Shown here: in pieces, positions 9,475-21,519 of the stretch | How positions within the stretch are numbered: position 1 is the stretch's first letter | Layout of the letters: each line of letters begins with the position of its first letter | NCBI GenBank assembly: GCA_025618425.1 | Contig: CM046837.1 | Location: 20,748,303 to 20,812,302, forward strand | From: Heliocidaris tuberculata | Lineage: Eukaryota > Echinodermata > Echinoidea > Camarodonta > Echinometridae | DNA: 64,000 nt | Direction of reading: 5' to 3' | The notes under the pieces: model-generated | What the model was told of the DNA's origin: nothing | The model's input: the letters and a program-made list of their open reading frames with translations, nothing else | Databases searched by the model: none | Made by a program: the position numbers and the translations under genes

Positions 9475-10903
9475 GTTGCAGGAGGGGCACCTTTTTAGGT
9501 TTCTGATAAAAGTGGGGGAATAGCACGAGGACCCCCCCCCCCCCTGGTTCCGCCCCCGTTGTAGTGGTGGGGATGGGGTTGCCGGGTGGGCAAATTACCT
9601 GTTTTTTTTTTAATGTCATGATTCTATACTTTGCAACACACAGATTAAGTTACTATTGATACAAAATCAAAATCCTTCTTTTATGTCAGCTGCCAGCTGC
9701 CAGCTCTATCCCCCTATACAAATTTTGGTTCACTAATTTTGGCAAGCTTGCCGCAAGCTTGCAAACAAGCGAACCCACAAGCTTGCACCAAGCTTGTAGC
9801 AAGCTCGTATTGTATCGAAAATGTAAATTACCTGCAAGCTTGCCTTCAATCGTGCCGCAAACTTGCGGCTAGCTTGCGAAAAGTAACATAAGTGTATCTA
9901 CTAAGCAAGCACCTCCTTGGTATCATATGTCCTCTTGTACCATGCTGCATACAGTTTAGGGATACTGTTTTCATGATTTGTTGATAATTGATTAATAATT
10001 GATCATTGATGCGCTTTGAATCAGTTTCCAATATTTTCGAAGCTTAAGAATGAAACAGAATATGTTGTTAAATGTGTTATGATTGTATATTTAAACATTT
10101 TATGTAAATTGGAAATATGCAAATTAGTCATGCATATAGTGGACCACGTTGCACAATGCTTATGTCAGCGAAATCTTTAATTTGAAATCAGCACATTTTA
10201 ATTGCCTGGAGACGCCATATATTGAGGATTCAATTTCCATCATATTTTCTCTCAAGTAGTCATTTTACAAGTATGAATAATGATTATTATATTAGCAATC
10301 ATATGCACACATATGCATTGCAAGAAATGATTACAGCATTCTTGGATTCCAGGGATAAAGATGCATATGGGACAATTAAACTCTGATTTAATGAAATAAT
10401 TATTCATTTACATTGGAAATTTTTAAATAATGATAACAGTATTTCTGATAATTATTTTATTAGACATCGACGAGTGTAGCTTGAATACTGACAACTGTCA
10501 CAGAAACGCGCGATGTACAAACACCCAAGGCAGTTTTACATGTAGTTGCAACACAGGATACAGAGGAAATGGAGTCACATGCACAGGTAAATTCGTTCTT
10601 CCGCAAATTGTACGCCGAATGAAAAAAAAAAATACTACTTCGTAATAGCTTTTGAACAATCGTTAAAAAGTTTTTTTATACTGAATCTTCATTTTTTTAA
10701 AGAATCATTTTCCTGCTCTTATTCCTTGAAAGATTGCATGGTGTAACTCTGAAAATTTAATTTACAATTCACGTTCTCCACCATAAGAAGTATCGCTGGT
10801 ACTTCACTAAACATTTTCCTACTGTTGGACACAAAAATGCTCCAAAACGATAACGTAGTATGACATTTAGAAAAAAATGCTGGCTTTCTGTATCATCTTT
10901 GAT
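9475..10903 (+). repeat. Segmental duplication, copy B (carries EGF exon 2)
   Basis: This block is colinear with 4668-6598 without the 400-bp and 98-bp extra segments. It runs from the GCAGGAGGGGCACC part through the AAGCTTGC-rich stretch (9740-9860) and the EGF exon to TTTCTGTATCATCTTTGA at about 10903. There copy A passes into the LINE. Confidence 0.75.
10464..10586 (+). CDS. EGF exon 2, calcium-binding EGF-like domain
   Basis: The exon is 123 nt, phase 1-1, with acceptor TTTTATTAG and donor GTAAATTC. It starts DIDECSLNTDNC and has all six cysteines plus the Phe (GSFTC) that EGF exon 1 lacks. It is the duplicate of the exon at 6025, differing at only a handful of bases. As the calcium-site residues (D-I-D-E and N) are kept, it is likely the better functional copy of the pair. 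It is followed in the protein by the domain at 14033. Confidence 0.9.
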
Positions 10904-11372
10904 GGTTTGTTTTAGCTACTCTGGTCATTAAGATAATTGCTACTTTTTCAAAGATATTGTTAACATGGACCACATATACAGGGGCATATATAGCGGGGGG
11001 GGGGGGGTATGCATCCCCCAACTTTTCGGGTGGGGGATGGTGTGTACAAACATTCCCCCCCCCCCAGGTTTCACCCCACAAAAAAAAAAATGGTGGAAAA
11101 TATACATTTCTATATTATGTTGTATATAAATATAATTCGATATAATGTATTTGTTAATATTATTCAAATTCATATATTCTTTCATTCAATATAAATATTA
11201 TTTATCTATGTACAATATTGCAGATTTTTATGAATTTATCAATATTTATCTACAATTCTGTCGTTACTTCTGATTTTTCCCGATATATTTTTACACCACT
11301 AGAAAGTGAAATCCATCTACTTCAAATTATATAACATACGTGTTGATTTGTGTTGATCTGGGAGGGATATGG

Positions 11373-11452
<80 letters not shown>

Positions 11453-12771
11453 CTGAAGTGGGGGGGGGGGGGTGGCCTGCATGTGTTACAATCCCCAAAT
11501 ATATTTAGAGGTGATTTTCTTCTTTTTTTTTGAAGCCATAATGCAGAAAAGATATTTAGATTAAAAGTACATGTAATTATTCTCGATTTAGAGGGTTCAG
11601 TCGGTAACTTTCCTTTATAATGCAATTCTGCAAAATTGAAATGAAAATAAAGTCACAGGAATCGAAAGTGGTGGAGAAAGAGGGAATAAATCACCCCAAA
11701 TATTTATCGAGGATGATGACCTGTGTCATCATCATCACCCAACTGTACATAGAAGAATTATGACATGACAATCAAAACATGTAGGCCCGGTCAGAAGCAC
11801 CGCTCCGGGCGTTGCATGTGGGCACATTGCCCCTACTTTTCCCTTTAACTTCAGATAAGTAGCCCCATTTTTCTTTCGATTTTTCGAATAAGTTCCCGTT
11901 CTATATTCTGTTAAGTGCCCATTTTACACCTCATCCCTCACCTTACCTTTGATAAATGCTCCTATTTAAACGAGAGCATTTTCCCCCCCCCCCCCCCCTT
12001 TAATCCCTTTTTATTCCTTTTAATGTAAAATGTCTTTTTTTTTTCTTGGTAAAATATAGATTAAAATTTTCTACTTTATATAAGAACATTTTCCGATTCT
12101 TATAAATGCCCCTTTTCAGGTGTGATTAGTGCGCCTTTTCACCTCTGATGGACTGCCTTTTCTACCTTTTCTTCCGCGTTTCCCTCTTCCATAACATGTG
12201 CACCTAATCCAAAGTGACTTAGAGTCAATATTCCCAAATGCTCACTCGCTATGCTCGCTTGTATTAAAAGTATAGCTTATTAAATAAATTTTCATTGTGC
12301 AATTTTGCAAATGAAATCCCATCATTATTGTGTTTCCCCGCTTTTATATTACAATGTAATTTCGACCTCACAAATTTTGAATATTGTGTGTTCTCTTGCT
12401 TCGCTCGCTCGCTCAATATTCAAATCATACTACAAAACTTGAAAGCAGGATGCTAAAGTTGTATCTTGGACATGTAAAGAGAAAAAACCGTATACATGCA
12501 TCATACAAGCATTGCTCTCTCAGCATGCCCCCTCCGTTTCATTATATTTGTTAGGTCAATAATGATCCGTTTGTGTAAATTATTTTTTGTACTCTTCTTA
12601 GTACCCTTTATCTCTGTATGTGCAGTTTGATATACTAAAGTTATAACATTGCTTTATGCTTAATCATTTGATCGATATGTATCATGTGTAATTATTTTGA
12701 AACGGAAAAATAAATCAAAACCAAAATCAAAATTTAAAAACCCACCCCTCACCCTACACTCTATGTATATA
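10904..12771. other. Intron sequence, non-coding
   Basis: There is no exon that I can support. At about 10979-11070 there is a CAGGGGCATATATAGC start followed by G-runs and C-runs, like the end of an hAT-type MITE, without a matching partner end. 11375-11449 is a (TA)n tract. About 11970-11998 is a C-run. 12400-12415 repeats CGCTCGCT. The rest is AT-rich. Confidence 0.4.
11375..11449. repeat. (TA)n microsatellite
   Basis: About 75 bases of alternating TA/AT. The peptide-like YIYIYI frames over it are an artefact. Confidence 0.95.
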
Positions 12772-13454
12772 TGTGACCAGGCATCACAAAAACACCAAAA
12801 AGTCGCACTGTGTGCTTTTCAGTTAGAGCTCAGTCAATGGGTTTTTGGTTGGCATTGTCAAATTTTAGTTTAATCTAAAAGTGGCATTTTTGATAGTTTT
12901 TTTATTAGACTTATGTTTATCTTCTCTGGATTTTCTTGTATTATTTATTTTTTTTTTTTACAACCATAAATACTTTTCTCCTTTTGACCTCCCACAACTT
13001 TAAAACAGAGTAAGTTCTTGCATTGATACTTGTGCACTATCATAAGCAGGATGTGCTTAATTATTATGCCAAGTTTTAGGACAATCTGATAATCCCTTCG
13101 TAGAAATTTATATTGAGTTCTTATCCTCCTTTTGTCACCTTAGCACAAGATCTTGCAAGTCAGAGTGCTCCTATAGACTGCAAACTTTAAACCCTTATTT
13201 CTCAGAAGTAACATTCTGGGGGGCTGTGCATTCTACTCTTTGTACAGTGAGTTAGGAACATCCAATGCTAATGAGTTATATATCATTTTAAAGCTGAGAA
13301 TCTTCTCTTTCAGAATCGGACCTTAACTAAAAATTCATATCTGGCGACTTTTTTTGTTTTGTTTTGTTTTGTTTTGTTTGTTTGTTTGTTTGTTTGCTTG
13401 TTGTTGTTGTTGTTGTTGTTTTTTTTTTTTTGGGGGGGGGGGTGCCTGGTCACA
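12772..13454. mobile_element. Second, diverged copy of the TGTGACC-type TIR element
   Basis: The left end (12772-12807, TGTGACCAGGCATCAC...AGTCGCA) and right end (GGTGCCTGGTCACA, 13441-13454) match the TIRs of the element at 3265-4397 with a few changes. The internal right part (TATATCATTTTAAAGCTGAGA, near 13277) also matches that copy near 4290-4320. The right TIR is split by TTTTG, TTG and G-run expansion (about 13346-13440). Again both ends abut TA-repeat DNA. Confidence 0.7.
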
Positions 13455-13469
13455 TATATACATATATGC

Positions 13470-13515
<46 letters not shown>
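13455..13515. repeat. (TA)n-rich tract flanking the TIR element
   Basis: TATA/CATATA runs begin immediately after the right TIR. Similar TA tracts flank the first copy, so this is either the target or an expansion from a TA duplication. Confidence 0.85.
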
Positions 13516-13517
<2 letters not shown>

Positions 13518-13807
13518 TTTTAATATATAGTTATATATATATGTATGTGTGGCCCTTGAGGGAAATCATACCCCCCCCCCACTAACGAGAACCTGTCTAC
13601 GCCATTGCACATATAACATATACTCCCTTTGACAACTATAGTTGCACTAAGTAGTACATGTTTCCTTTTCTCTAATAGCATCATTCAAGTCACCCTGAAT
13701 ACTACTTCTGCCTTTACTGTAATGCTACTAAGTTGTTAATATCCTGGACCATATTTTTGACACGTTCTTCAAAAAGGATAATATTGTTATTAGGACCCCA
13801 CCCCCAA

Positions 13808-13843
<36 letters not shown>

Positions 13844-13846
13844 TCC
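13808..13846. repeat. (CT)n microsatellite
   Basis: About 39 bases of CT repeat with one CTAT interruption, in the intron before EGF exon 3. Confidence 0.9.
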
Positions 13847-14032
13847 CTCGTTGATGATTCCATTATAGTGTGTTAACTAATCTCCTCATCTATATAAATG
13901 CTACCCTATTCAAAAACAGTTTTCATCATTGGCCACATATTTTTTTTAATGATACGGCCCTTAAAAACCTTATTATTTTACATAGGATAGCGATAAAGTA
14001 AATTAGAATTATTTCTCATCAATTCTTACTAG

Positions 14033-14155
14033 ACACCAACGAGTGCAGCTTGAACACTGACAACTGTCACACAAACGCGCAATGTAGAAACACCCAAGGA
14101 AGTTATACATGTAATTGCAACACAGGATTCACAGGAAATGGAGTTACGTGCACAG
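14033..14155 (+). CDS. EGF exon 3, calcium-binding EGF-like domain
   Basis: Acceptor CTTACTAG, donor GTAAATTA, 123 nt, phase 1-1. It reads DTNECSLNTDNCHTNAQC and so on with six cysteines, and has the C-x-N-x4-Y-x-C pattern (GSYTC) for calcium-binding EGF domains. It resembles exons 1 and 2 (SLNTDNCH) more than exons 4 and 5 (LDTDNCD), so it is the nearest relative of the 5-kb duplicated pair. Confidence 0.9.
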
Positions 14156-14321
14156 GTAAATTATATTTGTTATATCCACACACCTTTCTTCCGCAGATTT
14201 TATGCAGAATGAAACTGAATATGTCAAGGTGATGAACGTTGTAGGATCGATAAGGGGGGGGGGGGTATGATATTCTGAAAATTATTAACTGAATAGTAGT
14301 GTAAAAAAGAAAAATGTAAAA

Positions 14322-14401
14322 ACATTCTGAACTTTGACACTGTATAACATTTACATCTAGTTTCAACGCTGAATTCAATAAAAATGGAGTTACATGCTCT
14401 G
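14322..14401 (+). pseudogene. Decayed EGF exon with internal deletion
   Basis: The first part (TTCTGAACTTTGACAC...ATAAC) matches the start of the EGF exons (GAGTGTAACTTGGACACAGATAAC). The second (TTTACATCTAGTTTCAACGCT...GGAGTTACATGCTCTG, then GTACAT) matches their end, with a normal donor position at 14402. About 40 bases in the middle are missing, and two cysteines in the second half are replaced by Ser and Phe. It lies between intact exons 3 and 4, so the array once had another repeat here. Confidence 0.75.
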
Positions 14402-14569
14402 GTACATATTTAACTATTCGATCGTTTCATAAATTTCTTTGTGACTTATTTAACAAAACAAAACAAAAAAAAATCCGACTAAATAATAGTTTTTAAAAGC
14501 CTTTAATGAAGTATTTTGTATTATTAACATTTTTTTCCTTATCCCCCCCCCCCCCCCCCCCCCGCCCAG

Positions 14570-14692
14570 ATGTCAATGAGTGTGACTTGGACACAGATAA
14601 CTGTGACGTGAGAGCTCTATGCACAAACTCCGAAGGCAGTTTTTCATGTAGTTGCAACACAGGATTCGATGGAAATGGAGTCACATGCTCTG
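14570..14692 (+). CDS. EGF exon 4, calcium-binding EGF-like domain
   Basis: 123 nt, phase 1-1, donor GTAATATT. It reads DVNECDLDTDNCDVRALC and so on, with six cysteines and GSFSC. Its acceptor polypyrimidine tract is nearly pure C (about 14543-14563, then GCCCAG), an odd composition for a splice site. Homopolymer length in assemblies is unreliable, so the exact run may be wrong. The truncated exon at 7878 is its closest relative. Confidence 0.9.
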
Positions 14693-14819
14693 GTAATATT
14701 TCAATTTTTCGTTATCATATTATCCAGCTTGTGTTCTAGCCTATTTTCTTACGCCTTAACTTAATTTTTGTGATTGATAGAATGAACAATATTTGCCTCT
14801 TACATATTTTATTATTATT

Positions 14820-14854
<35 letters not shown>
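14820..14854. repeat. Poly-T run
   Basis: About 35 T's in the intron between EGF exons 4 and 5. Confidence 0.9.
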
Positions 14855-14857
<3 letters not shown>

Positions 14858-15006
14858 GTTTTACCTATTTCTGAACCGAAATCAAATCTTCATGTTCTTA
14901 AAACAATAATTGGATAAATACAATATTCGATAGGCCCTTAAAAATGAAGAAACTGATATGGGAAGTGTAAAACATTATAAAAAGTGTTTCCCTGTATTTT
15001 TTTCAG

Positions 15007-15129
15007 ATATCAATGAGTGTAACTTGGATACAGATAACTGTGATGTCAATGCACTATGCACAAACACCGAAAGCAGTTTTACATGCATCTGCAACACAGG
15101 ATTCGAAGGAAATGGAGTTACATGTCCTG
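15007..15129 (+). CDS. EGF exon 5, splice donor lost to an inserted element
   Basis: Acceptor TTTTTCAG. The exon reads DINECNLDTDNCDVNALC and so on with six cysteines, and should end TGT-CCT-G at 15129 like its relatives. The next bases are GGGGG, not GT, because a foldback MITE begins here. Read-through meets TGA at 15135-15137. The next GT (15134-15135) would change the frame. A GTAACA at 15718, just beyond the MITE, could be the original donor. The domain is thus coding in form, but its exon cannot splice normally. It may be skipped, which is tolerated because all exons are phase 1-1. Confidence 0.8.
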
Positions 15130-15706
15130 GGGGGTGATTCACTAACAGCTAAAATTAATCCCAAATAAGAAAAAAATCAATTTTAGGAACAATATCCATC
15201 CTAAGAGCGATATCGCTTTTAGTGACTGATTCACTAAGGTATTTGGGATTGATTCCAGCCTCTGAATTGATTTTAAGGTTGGGAGTGATCCGGATCGCTC
15301 CTAACAATCACAAACGGTCACTCCACTGCATGCCTGCCCGCGCCCCAACCTCGGCGCGGCTACGCTGTGCCTGCCTGCACGCCCATTGCCCTAGCCATAG
15401 GCCCTAGCCCTGTGTATGTCCAGTCGATGCGTGCGCGCTAGGTAAACGCACTAGCTACGCGCTAAGTAGAGAATTAGGTCGGGTGACTGAGGGGCGGTGA
15501 CTGAAATTTGAGTACGTTGATTGGTTGGAATGAGTGCGCTCGTAAATATTCATTTGCGCTCATATATATTCATGATAAAATTGATTCCATCCTAAAAGCG
15601 ATTTAGTGAATCAGTAAGGTGGAATTAATTTTAAGCTGGGAATGAAATCAATCCCGAAAATTGATTTTAGGAATGATATCGATCCCAGTTAGTGAATCAC
15701 CCCCCC
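15129..15706. mobile_element. Foldback MITE, about 577 bp, at the end of EGF exon 5
   Basis: The left end GGGGGGTGATTCACTAAC and the right end TTAGTGAATCACCCCCCC are inverted repeats. Homology continues inward in steps (AAAATTAATCC, ATCAATTTTAGGA, AGCGAT/ATCGCT, TGATTCACTAA near 15226 and its inverse near 15605), so much of the element folds back on itself. No open frame inside suggests a transposase. A possible short target duplication (TGTCCTG versus TGACCATG) is imperfect. Confidence 0.75.
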
Positions 15707-16404
15707 AAATGACCATGGTAACAAACTTGGTCAAAACTTAGTCAGCTAATATTGGTTAATTCAAATCCTATGTGGTCGGACAAATTTAAAGCCCTAAACT
15801 TGGACAAAAATATATATTGCATAGTTTTCTCCCAAATATCCATTTATATATATCTACCTGTTATCTATTCGTTCTTAACCTATCCTCTCCTAACCTATCA
15901 CATGCTTACCAAACCTATCATATACCTATCCTATCCACCTGTTCATATCAGTTCAGTACATCCGACATACACTGCCCCCTTTTTTTGTTGTTGTTTTTGT
16001 TTGACCGAGAGCACGGTGCCTGGGCAATTTTTGAGCAACCAGTAGTTGCCCAATTCACTTTACTCAATATTTTGAAAGTGTTTATCTAGGTAGTTAATGT
16101 CCGACCGATCGGCCGACTTTGTTATCTTTATTCAGTTTTGGGGTATTTTTAATTGTTTTTACCCTGCATAGGATTGGGTAAAATTTCAACTCACCGTCTG
16201 GTTATTTTTTTTTTTGACGAACCATACCAGTCAGAAAAGAAGTGGAAATATCTGCAGTGTAAGAACGGTTACCGAAAATATATCGCCGAAAGGGCATTTG
16301 TTCACATGGAAAGGGCACTATTTGTCCGTCGACGGGGACGCTGCCATAGGTGAATCACCTGGCAGTATTTGCCTTGGTTATAAGGGAAGTGGGATGTCAG
16401 GCTT

Positions 16405-16406
<2 letters not shown>
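15707..16406. other. Intron sequence, non-coding
   Basis: No exon is seen. It includes TATC/CTATCC-rich sequence (about 15860-15940), a degenerate short tandem pattern. Confidence 0.4.
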
Positions 16407-18730
<2,324 letters not shown>

Positions 18731-18787
18731 AGAAGGTGTTTATTCCAAAAGGAGCTAAATCCATTGTGGTCATCTATGATTTGTTCA

Positions 18788-19050
18788 TTTCCCAGAAAAA
18801 AAACAAAAACAACAAAAAACAAGAAACCCCAAAACAAAGGCTTATTGTTACCACACAAAGAGCATTATGAATATAATCCCTTGCTTTTCATAAAGAAGAT
18901 GGAATATGCTTTTAAATGATGCATTGATGGCCTTAATCCATACCCGCTTTATAGAGCAACAAGGTTTTAAAAATGGTATCTTAAAATCAATCTGTGCCAG
19001 ATTTTGGTAAAACCGTGAACCGAATGATTAATACCGTTCAGTTATTAGGC
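18788..19050 (+). repeat. Dispersed repeat, copy 1 (second copy at 63230)
   Basis: From CCCAGAAAAAAA through AAACCGTGAA this matches 63230-63460 in order: AAACC(C)AAAACAAAGG, TTATTGT(T/G)ACCACAC, TATGCTTTTAAATGAT, GTGCCAGATTT. Both copies are preceded by TA repeats. In the 63-kb copy the start TACAGTGCGTCCCAG resembles a Tc1/mariner-type terminus, which is a guess. Confidence 0.6.
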
Positions 19051-19084
19051 AAAATGAAGAGTACATAAGTTGAACTGTACAACC

Positions 19085-19420
19085 AATTTGCTTACTAGAC
19101 TAAAAGTTGTTTAGACCAGATTGTAATTAGACTAAATGGTAATTAGACAAAATGATGATTGGACCATTATAGTTATTTAAGGAATTGTGTAAAGACGAAA
19201 TGAAAACAGACTATTGATTTTATAGAAAACCTGAAAGATGGACAAAATGATTCGTGGACCTCATTGTTATTGGACTTAACGGGTTTAGGGCACTTAATAT
19301 TAGATCAAATTGCAGTTGGACCAAACTGGTAATAGACCAATTGGTTAAAGGATGTGATGATGATCAAAGTGAAAGTGGACAAATTGGCTGTAGACTAAAT
19401 GAAGTTAAGCGAGTTAGGTT
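19085..19420. repeat. Degenerate minisatellite
   Basis: The motif AGACNAAATGGTAATT (with GGACCAAATTG variants) recurs about every 17-20 bases, for example near 19125, 19145, 19245, 19318, 19335 and 19376. Copies are diverged and partly lost. It is intronic, before EGF exon 6. Confidence 0.6.
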
Positions 19421-19672
19421 TCTACCAAGTGGCATTTAAATGGCAAAGCATGTGTGAACTTTGAATCAACATGGAAATGGACTGTGTGTCTTTAATTTCC
19501 AAAGCATACAATCTCCACGTAAAAAGTTTCATCTGCTATTGAAGAGTCTATGTTATTGGAGGCTTACCTAAAATACTTGACAAAATTCATTAAGGGACAG
19601 ATGAGGAAGCCTTACTTCCCTTATTCATTGTGCAATATAAGCTAACTTAATATGTTGTATATTAAATACTAG

Positions 19673-19795
19673 ATATTGATGAATGTGTACTGGATACAGA
19701 CAACTGTAACGTCAAGGCCAGCTGTAACAACACTGACGGGAGCTTTATCTGTACTTGTTCAACCAGTTTTAGTGGCAATGGAATTACGTGTATAG
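19673..19795 (+). CDS. EGF exon 6, calcium-binding EGF-like domain
   Basis: Acceptor AAATACTAG, donor GTAATTAA, 123 nt, phase 1-1. It reads DIDECVLDTDNCNVKASC and so on, with six cysteines and GSFIC. It is more diverged from exons 1-5 than they are from each other (CSTSFSGNGITC), with Ser at the usual Gly of the CNTGF motif. It therefore belongs to an older part of the array. Confidence 0.9.
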   Translation: MLMNVYWIQTTVTSRPAVTTLTGALSVLVQPVLVAMELRV

Positions 19796-19897
19796 GTAAT
19801 TAAGCGTTTTAGCTTCACATTATCCTTAACATAATAAATGATTATATTTTTAAATTACTAATCTCATCTACTTTTTATGCATATCCCCTTTTGCAAC

Positions 19898-19984
19898 CTC
19901 CTCCTCCTCCTCCTCCTCCTCCTCCTCCTCCTCCTCCTCCTCCTCCTCCTTCTTCTTCTTCTTCTTCTTCTTCTTCTTCTTCTT

Positions 19985-20015
<31 letters not shown>

Positions 20016-20028
20016 TTATTATTATTAT
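19898..20028. repeat. (CTC)n-(TTC)n-(TTA)n microsatellite
   Basis: Three successive trinucleotide blocks, about 52, 62 and 15 bases. On the minus strand this lies at the 3' end of the LINE remnant 20029-20660 (reading AATAATAA, then GAAGAA, then GAGGAG), so the array probably grew from the LINE's 3' tail. Confidence 0.9.
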
Positions 20029-20660
20029 TCTTTGGTATGAAGTTTTGCAGGTAAGGGTATCATCTGTAATGAGATGGAGCTTTGTACTGCCTCCTTGGAA
20101 CCTTGTCAGCACGCAGTAATTAATGATGTGTGATAAAGTCTGGTCTAGGTGACCACTTTTGCATGCCGCACTCTCTTTGCACTTCCACTAAGGCAGTTGG
20201 AACAAGACCTTTGAGACAGTAATCCACACTTTTCGACTGTCTGCACCAAACTTCTTTTGGGTTGAATCACATGTCAACTATTTGTTGTCTAGAAGATTGT
20301 CATGATTTCAGTCCAAGTCTGGATAAATTCTCCATGTCCCGTGGATTGGAAGGTCAGGGTTGGCTTCAGTGCGGTCAAATTCCCGCAGGGCCCTCGTTTT
20401 CTGGTGTACCTCTGGGAGTGATTTTTTAAAAATACCAGAAGCCAGTGAAGTGGGATGGATTTCATGTTTCACTAATCATCCACATGTAAGGTGTACTTGG
20501 TATGGCAGCTCTCAGCCCACACAGAGCAAGGCATGATGTCCGGAGAGGTCTTGCACTTGAGCCCCATCTAGTCCCGCCAGTTTTCGGATGATGTTCACTC
20601 TCGATTTCATCTTCTCAGCAACCCTTCTTAAGTCAGAGTGCGATCAAACGTCACACCAGG
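20029..20660 (-). pseudogene. Degenerate 3' part of a LINE
   Basis: Translated on the minus strand, broken frames show remnants of a LINE C-terminal region: a KSRVNIIRKLAG-like piece (about 20600-20570), CALLCVG-like, and LTRFQGGSTKLH with a following TDDT (20112-20050), resembling the C-P-L-T-R-F-x-G-G end of jockey-like LINE proteins. Stops and frameshifts are frequent. A family call from such short motifs is tentative. Confidence 0.5.
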
Positions 20661-20780
20661 ATATGTTAGGTCCTTCTTTTCCTTTCTTTCTCCCCCCCCC
20701 CCCCAAAAAAAAAAAACAAAAAACAAAAAACCTACGACCTGAAAGATTCACACATAACGTATTATTCATTCTCCTCGTAG

Positions 20781-20903
20781 ACAATGACAAGTGTGCTTTG
20801 GACGTACATAATTGCGACTTCAACGCTACTTGCACAAACACCGATGGTAGCTATACCTGTACCTGTCTCTTTGGATTCAGTGGGGATGGGATTACGTGTC
20901 AAG
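20781..20903 (+). CDS. EGF exon 7, EGF-like domain with altered calcium site
   Basis: Acceptor CTCGTAG, donor GTGAGATG, 123 nt, phase 1-1. It reads DNDKCALDVHNCDFNATC and so on, with six cysteines and GSYTC. The E of the D-x-D-E-C calcium motif is Lys, so calcium binding may be weakened. GFSGDGITCQ closes the domain. It is the last EGF exon seen before the sushi exons, and its phase 1 end fits the phase 1 start at 26848. A predicted N-glycosylation site (NAT) is present. Confidence 0.88.
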
Positions 20904-21112
20904 GTGAGATGGTATTCTTTCATACAAAAGATCTGACCTGTGTTTGACAGTTATTGTTGCATTAAAAAAAAAGTTTCCATATGAATCATGTACTCTTTAT
21001 CATATAAAACAAAATAATGCTGTGAATATATCTATTTCAAATGTATTTCATTTGAAAGTTACTTTATCTGATGAATTATTGTCTGACGAATTATTAACCC
21101 TTTGGAGACGAC

Positions 21113-21175
21113 GGGCTTCTACAGAAGCCGAGCGAGGTGTTCAGTCTGTGACGGAGGGCTTCTACAGAAGCCGAG
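21113..21175. repeat. Two copies of a short palindrome in the left end
   Basis: GGGCTTCTACAGAAGCCGAG occurs at 21113-21132 and again at 21156-21175. Each copy is itself a hairpin (GGCTTCT/AGAAGCC). Repeated subterminal hairpins are plausible transposase sites in the element at 21098. Confidence 0.7.
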
Positions 21176-21519
21176 ATTTATGCCTAATATGTTGACAAAG
21201 TTTTCCAGCTAACTATCGGCTCTTATGCGCTAAAATTCTTAGTAGTATTATGTAGATATATTCATTCACAAAACCCGTTTAAAAAAATATGAGGTTACGT
21301 GGAAAAAAAATCGAGAAAAAGGAATTTCGTTTCAACTTTACCCGAAATTCTTGTTGGGATCGTAAATCCCGTATACCTAGAGACGAACGCGTACGTGTCC
21401 GCTCCGATCACGTGATATCATCGCGTTCGGCCGGCCACGAAGAGTATGCGTTCTTGATCTTGACCACATTATACAGGCTACAGCCTCGACTTCGCTCCTT
21501 TTAATCCAAGTTCATAAGA

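Noticed and set aside
19864..20119. Poly-Leu and poly-Arg frames
   Set aside because: Translations of the CTC/TTC repeat. Only the few residues outside the repeat (LTRFQGG on the minus strand) carry information.
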